64,000 nt of DNA, taken from contig NC_134278.1 of NCBI RefSeq assembly GCF_949628215.1, forward strand, positions 38,086,115 through 38,150,114, written 5' to 3'. The notes below the pieces were generated by a model. It saw nothing but the letters and a program-made list of their open reading frames with translations. It searched no databases and was not told the origin of the DNA. This stretch comes from Phalacrocorax aristotelis (taxonomy: Eukaryota > Chordata > Aves > Suliformes > Phalacrocoracidae). The translations under genes were made by a program, and so were the position numbers. Below, in pieces: positions 51,701-64,000 of the stretch (position 1 is the first letter of the stretch; each line of letters begins with the position of its first letter).

Positions 51701-54700
51701 CACCGTGGTTTTGTCTCTCTCATTGAACGCTGGTGTCAATTTGACAGTTTCTGTCTAGCCCACTAAAGACTTGTGATATATGATTTTTCTTAGCATCCTT
51801 TGAAGCAACAACTTGCTTTTTTAAGAAAAAACAGGTTCCTTTCCATAATATTCTTTCACAACAACTTGAAAGGCAGCATGTTTTAAGGGAAAAGAGGCTC
51901 AGAGAGAACAGCCTGAAGCCACCAAATCATGGTGGTCTCAGTATCACTAATTTTTCTGATATTCAATGTTTTTCAAGAAGCACCCTCTATTGGAATTGTC
52001 TTTCATTAGAAAGAGGTAAAATGCCAGCTTTCATGGTTTTTGAAGGACACCTGAGAGTCTGAAGTGGCTGTAGAAACCTCAAGGAAATTGAAAAAGAAAA
52101 AAAATATTTTGATTCCCATGAAATCTTAAAGCAATCCCATGATTTCTTAGGATATGCTTCATGAGTTTTGCTCTCGAAGAGCTGGTAGTACTGTATTCTT
52201 TCCCCTACTATGACGTGGCCTTTCTTTCCCACTATATAAATGCAATATTTTATGCTTCACTAAAGACTCAGCCCTTGGAGTTATGCAATTTAAGGAAATT
52301 TTTTGGCTCCCTGTTTCCCCTCCCCATCATTGCAGGCAAAATCTTGAAAATATAAAGCCTAACAATTAGGATGTGAAGACAAAAAAACCAAGCCAAATCA
52401 AACCAACCCAAACCCCAAAATAATGTGCTACTTTTTTTTTTAAGAATCTCTTAATACTTATAGTCCTGTGGAGACTCTGCTTATGGCTTTTGGACCCATG
52501 GGGTGAGCACTACTGCTAGTTAGCACTTGAAGGAGTAATTAGGTTGCTTTTTTTTCTTTTACAGTGCCTTGAAATGGAAAGCACTGTTTTCCAGCAGTGC
52601 CTCATATTGTTTCTACCTTTATATCCCTTTATTATTTGTATTACTGTAGAGCTAGGAAGCCTGCAGTAATTACAAGCCCGTTCCATTCGTTACTACACAC
52701 AGCACAAGTGAGCCTCTTCCCTAAAGACCCCATGGTCTAAATGGATTGCCCTGGTCAATTTGTTCAATAAAGGGGATTTTTGTTTCACTTATCTTTGCTA
52801 GAGCAGAGGCACCAATTACATTTTGTCCAAAGATGGCCCAGGAGGCTCAGAGTGAGCATGATTTCAGGCAGGTGAAAGGAGCTGGTGCTCATCCTCCACT
52901 GGAAGAGGCTCTCAAGGATGGCTGAGCTCTTGCTCCAGGTGGAGCTGCCAATAGGCATGGAAAGCAGAGAGCTCTGCTGACTGCTGGGGCACAGCACAGC
53001 AACATTTACAGGTGCTTTATATGCTCCCTGGCTATGCTTTTTACCATCCTCCAGGGGTTAAGTACACACATGTACAGCATAATCCAGAATATAGCCAAGG
53101 TATGGTGGCATCTACAGCTATTTAAGTAGTTCTTTAGGCTTCCTATAGCCAATGGGAGCTTCCTCATTGATTTGGATAGGGCATCTGTGACAGCATAAAC
53201 ATAGCATACAACCTTTGTGTCTCAAGCAAAACAGCCATGCCCTCTTTCCTCCCCTCTCCCTTAAAAAGAAATACAACTCAGGAAGTGTAGATAACAGAAA
53301 ATTAAAAATTACCCCCATTGAATTACTAACCAGAATAAGAATGAGCTATGTAATAACGTTATTGATTTCCAATCCGATCCTAATGGGTTTTGTAAGACCT
53401 TGCAGCTGCCAACCATTCACAGACTTTTCAAAGCAGCTCCAAGCCATGCCTAGCCGAAGAGCTAAAAACTAAAGAGCCGATAACACAGGAGCTGCTGGTA
53501 GGGACAGTCATCTGCCCAGCTAGAAAGATATTTATTTATAGAAAAGCCTTTAACCAGACCACTACTTTTTAACATAGTAATAACCAGTTATAGTGAATTC
53601 AAGGAGTGGTAGGGTGTAACACAGCCATGCATTATATACCCCATTGTAAATGGTCTCTGAGGGAAGGCCTGTAATTTAGGGAGGTTTGAATGGCAAAACC
53701 TGGGTCATTGTAACAGATACTTTTTTCTTAGTTATTTTTATGGAGAGGGTGAAAAAGAAAAACTGGCCTGAAGAAGTCCGGCAGTGTGTGTTTTCATTCA
53801 ACCTTAGTTAGCTATGAAACCTCCCGGAGCTCAATCCCCCTTGGCCAAATATTTGTTTTAAGATTAATTGTTCACACAGGAACTGAACAGCAACTTGCTG
53901 AATGCAAAGCTTTTAAAGGAGATTTCTGTTCCCCCTCAGGATGTTTTTCTCATGTGTTGCTGGCTCTTTTGTATGTTCTGTCACCTTTGGGAAGCAGGAT
54001 TTGAGCAGAACCAAGGAAATGGCTTTTCTGTTTGTTTGTTTTTAAAGTTTATCCATATAGGAGTTGTTTTTAGGATTAATATTACAGGAGAGCCTCAGGG
54101 CTCTGTTCAGAGGTCCCTGTTGTGTAAAATCACTTCACTGCAAGCAATGGGCAGGCAGCATATCCCAGAGCACCACTTCAAGAAGGTGCCCTAGTCAGGC
54201 TGAAAGCTACAGGCAAAAAAAATAAAAAAAAAAGAGGAAAAAATGTGAGAATGGAAGCAGAAGGCAGAGAAATCCTGGCTGTCTGGAAGGCTGTGGTCCA
54301 GCCCAGCTTCCACAGAACTAGTTTTTGGCCAGGGAGGAGTGTGACATAGGTATGTCACGTAATTCAGGTGGAGAGCAAGGAGAAAAGCTTGCCCTTCCTC
54401 CTTGTACAGCCCCAAGTTTTGTCAGACTGCTCCTTCAAAAGCCAGCCAAACCTTAAGTCTAAGCTCCTTGAGCCATATTGAGTCAATTCAGAGCAGGGTA
54501 TTCTTCTTTGCCTTAGTAACCCGCATCTGCGACCCACTTTCTGGCCAGATGTAGATGTTCCCCATCTCGTTCTAGTCCCCATACCTGCATCTTACATTTC
54601 TCTTAAGCAGTTCATTTTTCACTCCCTCTCTTCTCTACACAGAAGAAATGTATCACAGGCAATTTCCCTCTCTTAGTCTGAGACTGTAAATACATGTGTC

Positions 54701-57700
54701 TCTGTGAGTACAGTCATCAAGAGGTGCAGATTACTGTCCAAGGGTTCTGTCGTGGGTGGCCATTGGTATATGGCTCTAGCAGCACCAGATAAAATGTTAC
54801 TTCACAAATGTTAGAGCTAAAAATGAGAGAAATAACCAAACAAAGCCAAACCCAAATGTTAGAAACCAAAATATGCAAAAGTAAGGTTTCAGTAATGCTG
54901 TAGAGTGCTTCCAGATTATCACTGCCGAATAGGAAATTAAATATGAACACATGTAGTACAACACTGCTTCCATGTCACTAAAAATGAATTATTTGCAAAT
55001 GAATTTAAGACCTCCTCATCTCCATCTGCCTACTATTTAATGACATTTTACCCGGAATAGGTCCAAATTTTTATCTGTATGATTGGTTTGAGCTCTCTTA
55101 TCTTAATTTCCTGTTGATATAGAATAATCGTAACTATGAACTGGAACTCTTATGTGAAAAGAGCAAGATTTTTGTCTGTTTTTCATGGATTGTGTTTACA
55201 GACTGAACAAATTAAAAATATAAAAGGAAATATTGACTTCACCACCACTTTTATTTACCCCTGTGTTTTATACAAGAATTCTTCATAGCCCTTGTTCTCT
55301 GGCTTCCAACAGACGCTTGATTCCCAAAACTAACATTCACGATCAGCATTAAAAAATGAGGATTTATCACCTGAACCCCAGAATAGTGGAAAAAGTCACG
55401 TGCCTTTAAAGTGGTGCAGAACAGGCTGTTGGCATCTTTTGTAGTTGTATCAAATCAAGCAGTAAGCTACTTGTGGAATACTTTAAAATTGCAAACATTT
55501 TTTTTTTCTTTTTCTTTTGGGTGGAATGTAAAATGGTAGAATTACATTGAATATCAGCAGAGCTAAATGCTGAGGAACCCAGTAAAGTTACCTACCCATG
55601 ACACCAGTTGAAAGTGTCACCAGTCTTAGATGTTTTAAAGAAAGATGAGTATAAGGCACATGCTGTGGTAAGCCTGATTCTCATTTACTATAAATCATTT
55701 CTTCATGCTCTGAAAAGCAACCTACCTGAAAGTGAATGTGAGTATTAAATGAGAATTAGGCTCTCTATTATTGGAACTGAAGCTAAACCCAACTAAACAA
55801 ACAGAATCCAGACAGCATTCAATACATAGAGCATTCTTTCGGGTAATAACCAGAAAGTGATAATTAGCCAATCTTCCTAGAATGCCCAATTAAACCCCTA
55901 CAGTGTAGCATATTGCTACTAGCAATCTCTTTTATGGCAAAATGACTATTTAGATCTATTAATTGAGTTAAAGGAACAAACCACTGATTCTATTTCACAT
56001 TCAGTAACACCAATTAAATGAAAAACATGACAAAGCACGGCAACAACTTACATTGCAGTGTTAAAGTGAAAAGGAAAAGCAAACTCTAGTTGACAGTCAG
56101 TGTTTCTGTGGGCTCTACTGGCAAAGTATGAATTGTAATGTAAAATATGTGTTCAGGACTGAAGGCCAGAGCATCCAGGTCTGCTACATTGTATGGTTTG
56201 ATTTGTTTTAGAGCATGCTTACATCTTCTTTTTTGGGATCTAAATTAGTAATATTACCACCATGGAGTAATGTCTGGAGTTTTTCTAACATTCACATTCA
56301 AAGCACAGTCCAGTTTGTGCTCAGCGTGAGTTAAAGAACTTTGCAAATGCAGACTCTGGCTGAGTTTCACATACAGATCTCTGCTAATGTCTCCCCTATC
56401 TCAGCAGTCCAGTTTAACACTACACCAAATACACTATTCATACAGTTCTAGTACAAACAATTCCATTTGCACTAACAGTCATTCAGCAACACTTTTTTCT
56501 ACCTAATCTCATGTTAATATTGATATTATATAAATACATTATGTGATCAGAAAGAAATTGCAAACAACCAATGCCCTCCGGATGATAATACCGATTATTA
56601 ACACGACAACTTCCAAATACATTTCTTTTCCCCCACAGCCTTCCGAGATTAAAAAAAAAAAAAAAAACACCCAGAGAAAAAATGTGCATGCGAAGTGACT
56701 TTAATTTGGCATAGCTAGAGACTGAGATTCTCTGTGTAGAATATCGGTTTTAAACTAAGTCATTAGTGCAGCTGTTGAAAGTGTTTAAATAAATCTAATT
56801 GCTACTAAGCTGTGTTTTCAGAAAGTAATATTTTGTGTGTATCATTTTGGTTGGAGATCTGTAACACAGAGATAAATATTATTTAAAATATTTATTTTAC
56901 GCTCCAGAGGCTCAAAAAATGTGCAAAAATCAGACATGGTTCCTGGCCAAGATAATGACTGGAATTGACCCAAATAAATACAAAAACAAGTGCAGCTAAA
57001 ACCATGCAGCTATTTCCTGGATTTGTGGGTGAATGTGCCAGCCTTTGCTTCTTATACGTTCCTAACTGTCAAGGGTTTTTCTATACTTCCTTGCCTTGCC
57101 TATCCTCCCTTTTTGCAGACAAGGCATGCAAGGAGCATAAAGTGACAATAGAAACAGCAACTCCAGCCCTGGTATCAGCAGAAGATTGGCTCGTGCACAG
57201 GAGGACACTTTGAACAGCACGATAAGCAAGGTTAATCTTGCCTAATCAGCTGCACTCACCCACCCCGCTGCAGCACAGAAATCCTGGAAAACCAGGTGCT
57301 CCTGATGACAACAGAGGGCAGGGAAGCTTTTGCTTGTGATTGAATCAAGAATTTAAACTTGTTCATTATCTACAGAGGGAGGCCTGAATGACTAGGTTGG
57401 ATTTAGACAGTTAATTTTTAACTTCTGAAGTTAGGTGTGATGAAGCCAATCTGAGGTCACCAAAGGACACAAAAGCCCCCAAAAAACCCAAAAAGCACAG
57501 GACACAAAACCCAGCATCTCCCAGTCCTGTGCTGGATCAAGGTAAGGGTGTAGCACCAATACCAACATTCACTGGGAGTAGCTAACTGCGCCATTATTTT
57601 CAACATGTCACCTCTGCATCATCCTCCTCCTTTTGCTTCAAGGTACATATGTTTTCCTAAGTTTTGGCCCTGCTCAGGAGAGAAAACGATAGACTCCTAC

Positions 57701-59437
57701 AGGTCTCAGACCATACCACCACAGTAGTGGTAGCACACTTCCAACCATACTTCCATCTCTGTGAATGCTCAGCGAGTACAGGTAAAGCACCTGAATTTTT
57801 TTCCTTAGGCCAAAAGGAACCCATATGAGAAGGCCAACCTTCTGAGGGTTTGTGAGAGGAAATACAATTTCTTCCGGCAACTCCAGCATCTGATGCAATG
57901 ACTTGTCTATGCAATGGAGCATACCTTTTAAAAGGTTTAATATAATACAGGCTTTACTTTATTTGTAGATTGTAATAGCTGTTAATACATTATATCCAAG
58001 AGCTCTGAATTCCCGGTGTGCGAAATCCAGCATTCATTGCTTCAAAGCACTTTTTTACTAGCACTGCCATCCCCACTAACACACAGAGCCATGAAAAGAC
58101 ACACAATGCAGGGCGCAGTGTTCTTTAAATCATGGCCTTTGACCCTGAAGTAAAATTAAAAGACTTAAATGCTGGGGGGGGAGGGCCTGTTTTTGTTGTG
58201 GGTTTTTGGGTTTTTTTAAAAGGTCTTATATTCAAGTAGCACTGGAAAATCTTAAACTGATCTATCCTGTTAGCTAAGAAAATTCCAGACACTTCATTGA
58301 GGGGAGACTATAAAGACATTGTTAATTCTCCAGTGAGACCTGTTATTCTGTAACAAGTTGATTCGTCATCTGGCAGCCACTTGGTTTGATCTAATCATCC
58401 ACAGAATGCAACTGGCAGAAGAGCCAAAACACATCTCCTGTGCATGGCAGTCTTTCAAGTCTGAAAGTTGTTTCCAAAAATAACAAGAAAAGAAATGAAA
58501 ATTAGACTGACTTAGTACCAACACCAAGATGAAGGGCGGGGTGGGGAAAAAGTGTGGCTGAAGGTTCACTGCACATGTTTTTTGCAAAACTTTTCTTTTG
58601 TGGGTCCTGATGAGAAGGTGGGTGCAACAAAGAAGTAGCTGCCTGAGTGTTTACCATGAGGACAGGTCTCAGCTGAGGCAATTCTGCCAAGAAAATGCAA
58701 GTTAAGCCCTGAGAGAAGGAGCCAGGGGAGAACAGTGCAGTGCAGTACCTATATATGGAGAATCAGGCATGGGAGCGGGGCATTCCACAGCACTGCATAT
58801 GCTTCACTGCTTTTCTGACAGCTAAAAATAGGTTGTCATGCATGGGCATCAGTGAAGCAAGGTTTAATAAGAAGGAGAAAAAATATTTTTTTACCATGTT
58901 ATCTTTCTCTACTTGACTGCGTTAAAAGCTGGCTTGATTTTCAGATCAAAGCCCAATTTAAAAATACAGATTTTTCTCCTATTATTCTTCATGAAGTTCA
59001 TCCATAAATTTTATGTAAGCTCATTTGATGCTATTTATTGTATTATATCATAACTTGATTCCAATATTTCAATTTTTAACAGCTTAAAAAATACTGTAAA
59101 ATGCCAAGTTGCATTAAGAACAAAATATATCAAGTCCTGCAATCAGATCTGAAGCCTAATCTCCAGATTCAAAATATATTGTTACCCAGAAAACCATTTC
59201 CTGGGAAAGAGTAGATTTGGTTTGGATCTGATTTAGTGGGAACAACTTACAAACAAAACAACTCCAAAAAAATTTTAAAAAAATCAGGCACGTATGAACT
59301 AGATACATCCAGGAAATCATCTGATAATATTTTCATCAAAAGGAGCATTACAGTTTAGTGTAATAAAACTGCTCATTCTTAATTACTTATACAGCAAGAT
59401 ATGAGAGACATTATTATTTTATACTTTGAAAGAAATA
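48761..59437. other. Intergenic stretch, no gene recognised
   Basis: About 10.7 kb of AT-rich sequence without a recognisable gene or mobile element. Open frames are at most about 120 codons. It contains an A17-18 tract near 56650-56667 and many TAATTA- and AATTAA-type words at 55700-56100. The latter composition resembles vertebrate conserved non-coding elements, but conservation cannot be judged from one sequence. Confidence 0.5.
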
Positions 59438-59872
59438 TCACAGAATCACAGAGTGGTAGGGGTTGGAAGGGACCTCTGGAGATCATCTTTGTCCAACCCC
59501 CCTGCTTGAGCAGGCACACCTAGAGCAGGGGGCACAGGAACGTGTCCAGGTGGGTTTTGAATGTCTCCAGGGAAGGAGACTCCGCCACCTCCCTGGGCAG
59601 CCTGTGCCACTGCTCTGTCACCCTCACAGGAAAGGAGTTTTTTCTCATACTGAAGTGGAACTTCCTGTGTTCCAGCTTGTGCCCATTGCCCCTTGTCCTG
59701 TCATTGGGCACCACTGAAAAGTCTGGCTCCATCCTCTTGATACCCACCCTTTAGATATTTATAAGCATTGGTGAGGTCCCCCCTCAGTCTTCTCTTCTCC
59801 AGGCTGAACAAACCCAGGTGTCTCAGCCTTTCCTCATACAGGAGATGCTCCAGTCCCCTGAGCATCTTCGAG
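59438..59872 (-). mobile_element. CR1 3'-end fragment, minus strand
   Basis: On the minus strand the element begins with codons for [19 protein letters not shown] and [20 protein letters not shown], at 59870 to about 59710. It continues in a second frame with [19 protein letters not shown] and [19 protein letters not shown]. It ends at the plus-strand ATCACAGAATCACAGAGTGG, the reverse complement of the CR1 tail. A frameshift lies near 59720-59750. About 435 bp remain of a roughly 4.5-kb element. Confidence 0.93.
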
Positions 59873-62800
59873 TTCAATATATATACTGAAATCGTAGCTC
59901 CAAGATATACTATACATGAGCATATACACAATAAATAGTACATATGTATATAATACCTACTGTAAAACTGAAATAGAAGTCTGTTTTGGGGAAAAGTGTT
60001 TAGACAGTACTGTGTCACCACTGCAGTACAAAGGATCTTCTTACTATATAAGTTAGTTACTTTGTCTTTACGGGCATCTAATTGTGTACTTTTACCTTTC
60101 CAGCTACCCTATTTTACCACAAATATCAATACTTCAGCCAAACATCACTTCTCTTGAGGATCCTTGGAAGACTAATGCAATTTGTCATGACGCTAATCCA
60201 AGCTGATAAAAAGCCAGTAATTCACTGACAAGCGAATCTCACGACTAGCCAGGCTGAGGCCTGGTACAAGCAAATGCCAGAGTTTTGAAAACTCGGGGAC
60301 AAAATTCTGACAGGAAATAAACTGATTCATCTTTTTGGTTTTCCAGAAAAGAAAAGCAAATGGGTAAACAGCACAACTCTTGCAAAAACACAGCCCAACT
60401 CAGTATGATCCACTTAGTACATATAGCGACATGACACCCAAACCAGGTCCTTTTCTGTGTCTGCAAGTCCTAAGACATTTATGTAACTTTACATGTAGAC
60501 ATCGTGGCAGTAAGTTTTACCCTATTGATGTCAGCAGCAGTACATGCTGTAGTAAAGTTACAGTTTATGGAAGTGTTTGTACCCTCTAGCTGCAATTTAT
60601 TCAGCACTGGTAATGTGTTTTTGATATAAATGCATACTGCATCTAGCATAAATGTGCCCTGATCACCCATTAGGGCTACGAGGCTTCTTCCATGTTCCAT
60701 TTATCACACATAAATGCTATGCTATAGTATAATGGTATAAGAGAATCTGCTTATGTATAAAGACACAAGGCAGAAATTCTGAAGGACTGTCTCTAACAAA
60801 AACCGTATTGAAATTATTTAAGATTCACTCCCACCCCCCAAATATTATCAATTTCTGTGTGAAAACTTAAGGTGAATAAAAAGCCAAGACAATGGCTGTA
60901 GAAAACAACTTCATTAAAAAATTAGATGTACTCATCTGAATGTAATGACCATGACCCTAATTAGCTAACAATTTCTCTGTTACTATGCTGTCACAATTCT
61001 CATGAGAAATTTTGAGTTATGGTTAAAAAAAATATGTATAAAGCCTTTTCATGTGGAAAAATGCTGATAATGAATTAAATGTGTTCTCAGTGAGCCCCCA
61101 AAACATGCAACAAAATGCTGAAGATTACCCTTGTAAGCAGTTAGTTGTTAGCTCATGGGTCTAGTTTCACAAGCTAATGGTCCACAGGATCCTCTCTCAC
61201 AGCAGTCACAGTATTTTGTTGAATTATTTAGTATGTCTGATACATAGAGGAATAAATTTTCATACTCTTCTGTTTAAATCTTGGAGTGCAGGAAAAGAAA
61301 CCGTTTGCCTGGCACAAGACCATTCATGGTTTTTTCTAAAGCAAAAGTCATTTCATCTTTGTTTTGTACAAAAATGTGATTCTTTTTCTTCCAGAAATGG
61401 AGGATATCTGGCAGTTAATCTATTTTATCGCTCATACTTAATATATGTGATACTTGCCCTCATGACATTGCACACATCAGATATAATTTTGCTTTTCTCA
61501 TTTCTCATGTTCTCCATGCCATCAGAGAGTGTAACACCACCATTCAAGGCACAAGGAGGAGTTGCTTATTATCCCTTAACTGACTCACACCCTCAGCTTC
61601 TGGATTTCAGGCACTTAAGCTCTCTCAGCTAAATATACACAGCATTTTAAATTCCTTCCTTTCATTCTCATATAGATGTTCACATACACAGAAACCCAGA
61701 GAAAAATTTCAGCCGATTTCACTAGGCTTTTAGTCAAAACAAATTACTTTCAATATCAAAAAAGAAGAGGTACATCAGGAGATTCTCAGTTAAATAAGCC
61801 AGCTCCAAAAGCCAGCATGCTCCTACATTAACGTCCCAGGTTAATCTCAGCTATTTATCATGCTGCAATTTTGCGCTTAGCACACACAACAAGCAATTAC
61901 TGTATGAGAGTTGGAAGTGTCAGAGCAGGAGCAGACACATACCTAACTTAGGATCCTAGAAAACCTCAGCAGCAGCCCATGAAGAAAAGCAAGATAGATC
62001 ACAGCAAGAGTGTAACTCTGCAGCGGAGGAAGCAGGCTCGCTTAATTGGCTGTTCCGGTTAAATGCCTGGATAAAGTACGAATACCCTGGTACAACCTCT
62101 CTTTCTGCAAGACCACTATGCTGCCTTATATGATCATTTATGTAATGCATCCTGCCGCTGAAGGATCTTCGGCTTTTCAGACCTGTGCTGTTAAACTGCT
62201 GAGAGATGGGGACAAAACTACAGACACCACTGTCCCTAGGTGTCCCTCAGATCTGCTTTTTGAGGGCAGGAGGTGTACAGGTCCACAGGCCCCAGTAAAA
62301 CCTCTCCCAACACAGTTATCATTAGCAGTCTTCTGAAGATTAGAGACTTGTAGATGTCTTCCTTGCCTCTCTGGTGCTCCAGTTTCCCAGCCTAACCCCT
62401 ACCTCACAACAGTATAGCAGGACTTTTAATGCATTTTCAGATCTGGGAATCTCAGTGTTTAAAATATTACGTTTCTGAACCTTCAGAATTATATTCAAGT
62501 ATATCACAAAAATGAGAAAGTGCATCCTAAGGAAACAAGAATGAGTTGAGGCAACTGAGCGTTAGTAGAAAATCCCACTAAATCCTTAGTAATTAAAAAT
62601 ATTGGTGAAATACTTGAATGATACCTACAACTAGTGTAACAATATATGAAGGTGCAACAAGGCTAAATTTTCTGCAGGAATGCCAACCCAATTCCTTCTA
62701 CCACCTCACTCTATGAAGAGGAGTGGTTTGGCAGATCTCTTGAGGAAGAGAGACCAAACAACTCCTTAGCTGCATTGCCATGGAAATACAAATACAAACA

Positions 62801-64000
62801 GATCCCTTCCTGCTTCCACAGGCTCCAGTGGTTCACAGCTCAAAGGCACTGTAAAGCATGAGATGTAACAGACCCAGGAGCTCAGGTAACAGTAGAATTC
62901 AGTTACTGCCCCCTTTCTGAAACTTTTCCTGAAGTTCAGATCATTTCTGTGAGATTCAGCATGCTCTTGCTGTCATGCTTTCATTATTTTGCATTTGTGT
63001 GGGACTCCGCCCTTCTCTGCTCCAGACGGGTATAAAAGCAGGAATATTGAAATGCCATATGAAAGGTTGGGGGTTTTATCATTTGGGTTTTTTACATGAA
63101 ATAGAAAATTCCAGAAAGTTCTTGACTGAGGCTGTTTTTATAAGGTTCTTAGTCCGGTTTTTGGATAACCAAGCACGTCTTTTCTCCATTAAACCACCAA
63201 GTCTTTTGAGGGGCAGCCAATTGTCCATAACACTCAACCTTCAAGTTTCCTTCCCCCTGTTTTTAAATCTGAAATATTGTTAGGGTGGAACTATTCCAGC
63301 CTGCTTCAGCAGACACCTTAATGCCTCCTCCATTTCTGTATGCTGTGGAAGAGGAACTGAACGAAGCTCTACATGGAAAAGTTATCAGTGAGATGAAAGA
63401 GGCAAACAGATGAAAGTCATAATCCTGCATACTTATGAGAATGGGATGTCTAAGAAGTTATCTGAATAAATGAGAATTGAAGGAAACCAGTGCTTTGTTA
63501 AATGCCTTCAATAAAATTACCTGCTGCTTTTTATCAGCGGCAAAAGTTGTAAACTGCTTATAAATACTCTTCTCTATATACAGTTTTATTTTTTCAGAAG
63601 GGGGAGGAGCTGTAGTGCCACCCTGCACATACGCAGCTTGTATCCTTTTTTATACTTTTTTTGCTATATGTCAAACTACTGAGCTTGTTCAAGCTTCAGA
63701 TGTGTCAGATAATTCAGACTGGTTGGACTCTCACCCAGTACAGGAGCACAGGTGTTTGCTGTGACAATATTAAAATATTTTACATACAAAATCTCTCCCC
63801 AGACAGCTACAGTCAGCAGCCTGTGCCCTTTTAAGAGGCTCTCCCAGGCTTGGCACCACCTTTTTTACACAGGCAGTTTATCTTCCGATAAGAAGCAGAA
63901 AGACTTCATTTATAGTTGTTTAATGCTATTAGAGCCTATGCACGTAGTTTCCATAACAAGATAGGAAAAACAAGCCAAGTCTTCTGCGTAGGATTTTTCT
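59873..64000. other. Intergenic sequence to the window end
   Basis: AT-rich DNA with no recognisable gene. The longest plus frame (61177-61632, 151 codons) is rich in Leu, Ser, Phe and His, as expected for chance frames in AT-rich DNA, and has no domain. No tRNA-, snRNA- or promoter-like element was recognised. Confidence 0.5.

Noticed and set aside
61177..61632. A 151-codon plus-strand frame with hydrophobic segments
   Set aside because: The hydrophobic runs reflect T-rich DNA. No homology is recognised and no gene structure surrounds it.

Overview
This window looks like avian nuclear DNA. Two observations support that: an intron-containing vertebrate gene inside a large CpG island, and five copies or fragments of the LINE family CR1 with the typical 3' tail (ATTCTRTG-type repeats). 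I cannot name the species. It carries one recognisable protein-coding gene, TENT5A (FAM46A), on the minus strand. I found no RNA gene, no CRISPR array and no viral element. The rest is mostly AT-rich intergenic sequence with simple repeats.

Layout. 1-5179 is intergenic. 5180-6495 is an old, frameshifted CR1 (+). 6496-8694 is intergenic. About 8730-15485 is the TENT5A transcription unit, read right to left. Its promoter and 5' UTR lie in a CpG island (about 14280-17450). Coding exon A is 15042-14620, the intron is 14619-13619, coding exon B is 13618-12839, and an inferred 3' UTR of about 4.1 kb ends near 8730. Upstream of the gene are a TATA box (15509-15516), a block of repeated CRE-like and CCAAT motifs (16641-16745), an AT-rich patch within the CpG island (16315-16475) and a G-quadruplex-prone stretch (17149-17194). 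From 17451 to 64000 I see no gene, only CR1 copies at 21605-23071 (+, one in-frame stop), 44671-44725 (-), 48588-48760 (+) and 59438-59872 (-), plus microsatellites.

TENT5A encodes a non-canonical poly(A) polymerase of the nucleotidyltransferase superfamily. The predicted protein has 400 residues with the active-site motifs present, but its N-terminus is short and lacks the glycine-rich repeat of the mammalian protein. In mammals the gene lies in a gene-poor stretch between BCKDHB and IBTK. The empty flanks here fit that arrangement, and any function in them would be regulatory. I did not find a previously undescribed system. The most useful follow-ups are the N-terminal difference, the 5' UTR and promoter architecture, and the nearly intact CR1 reading frame.
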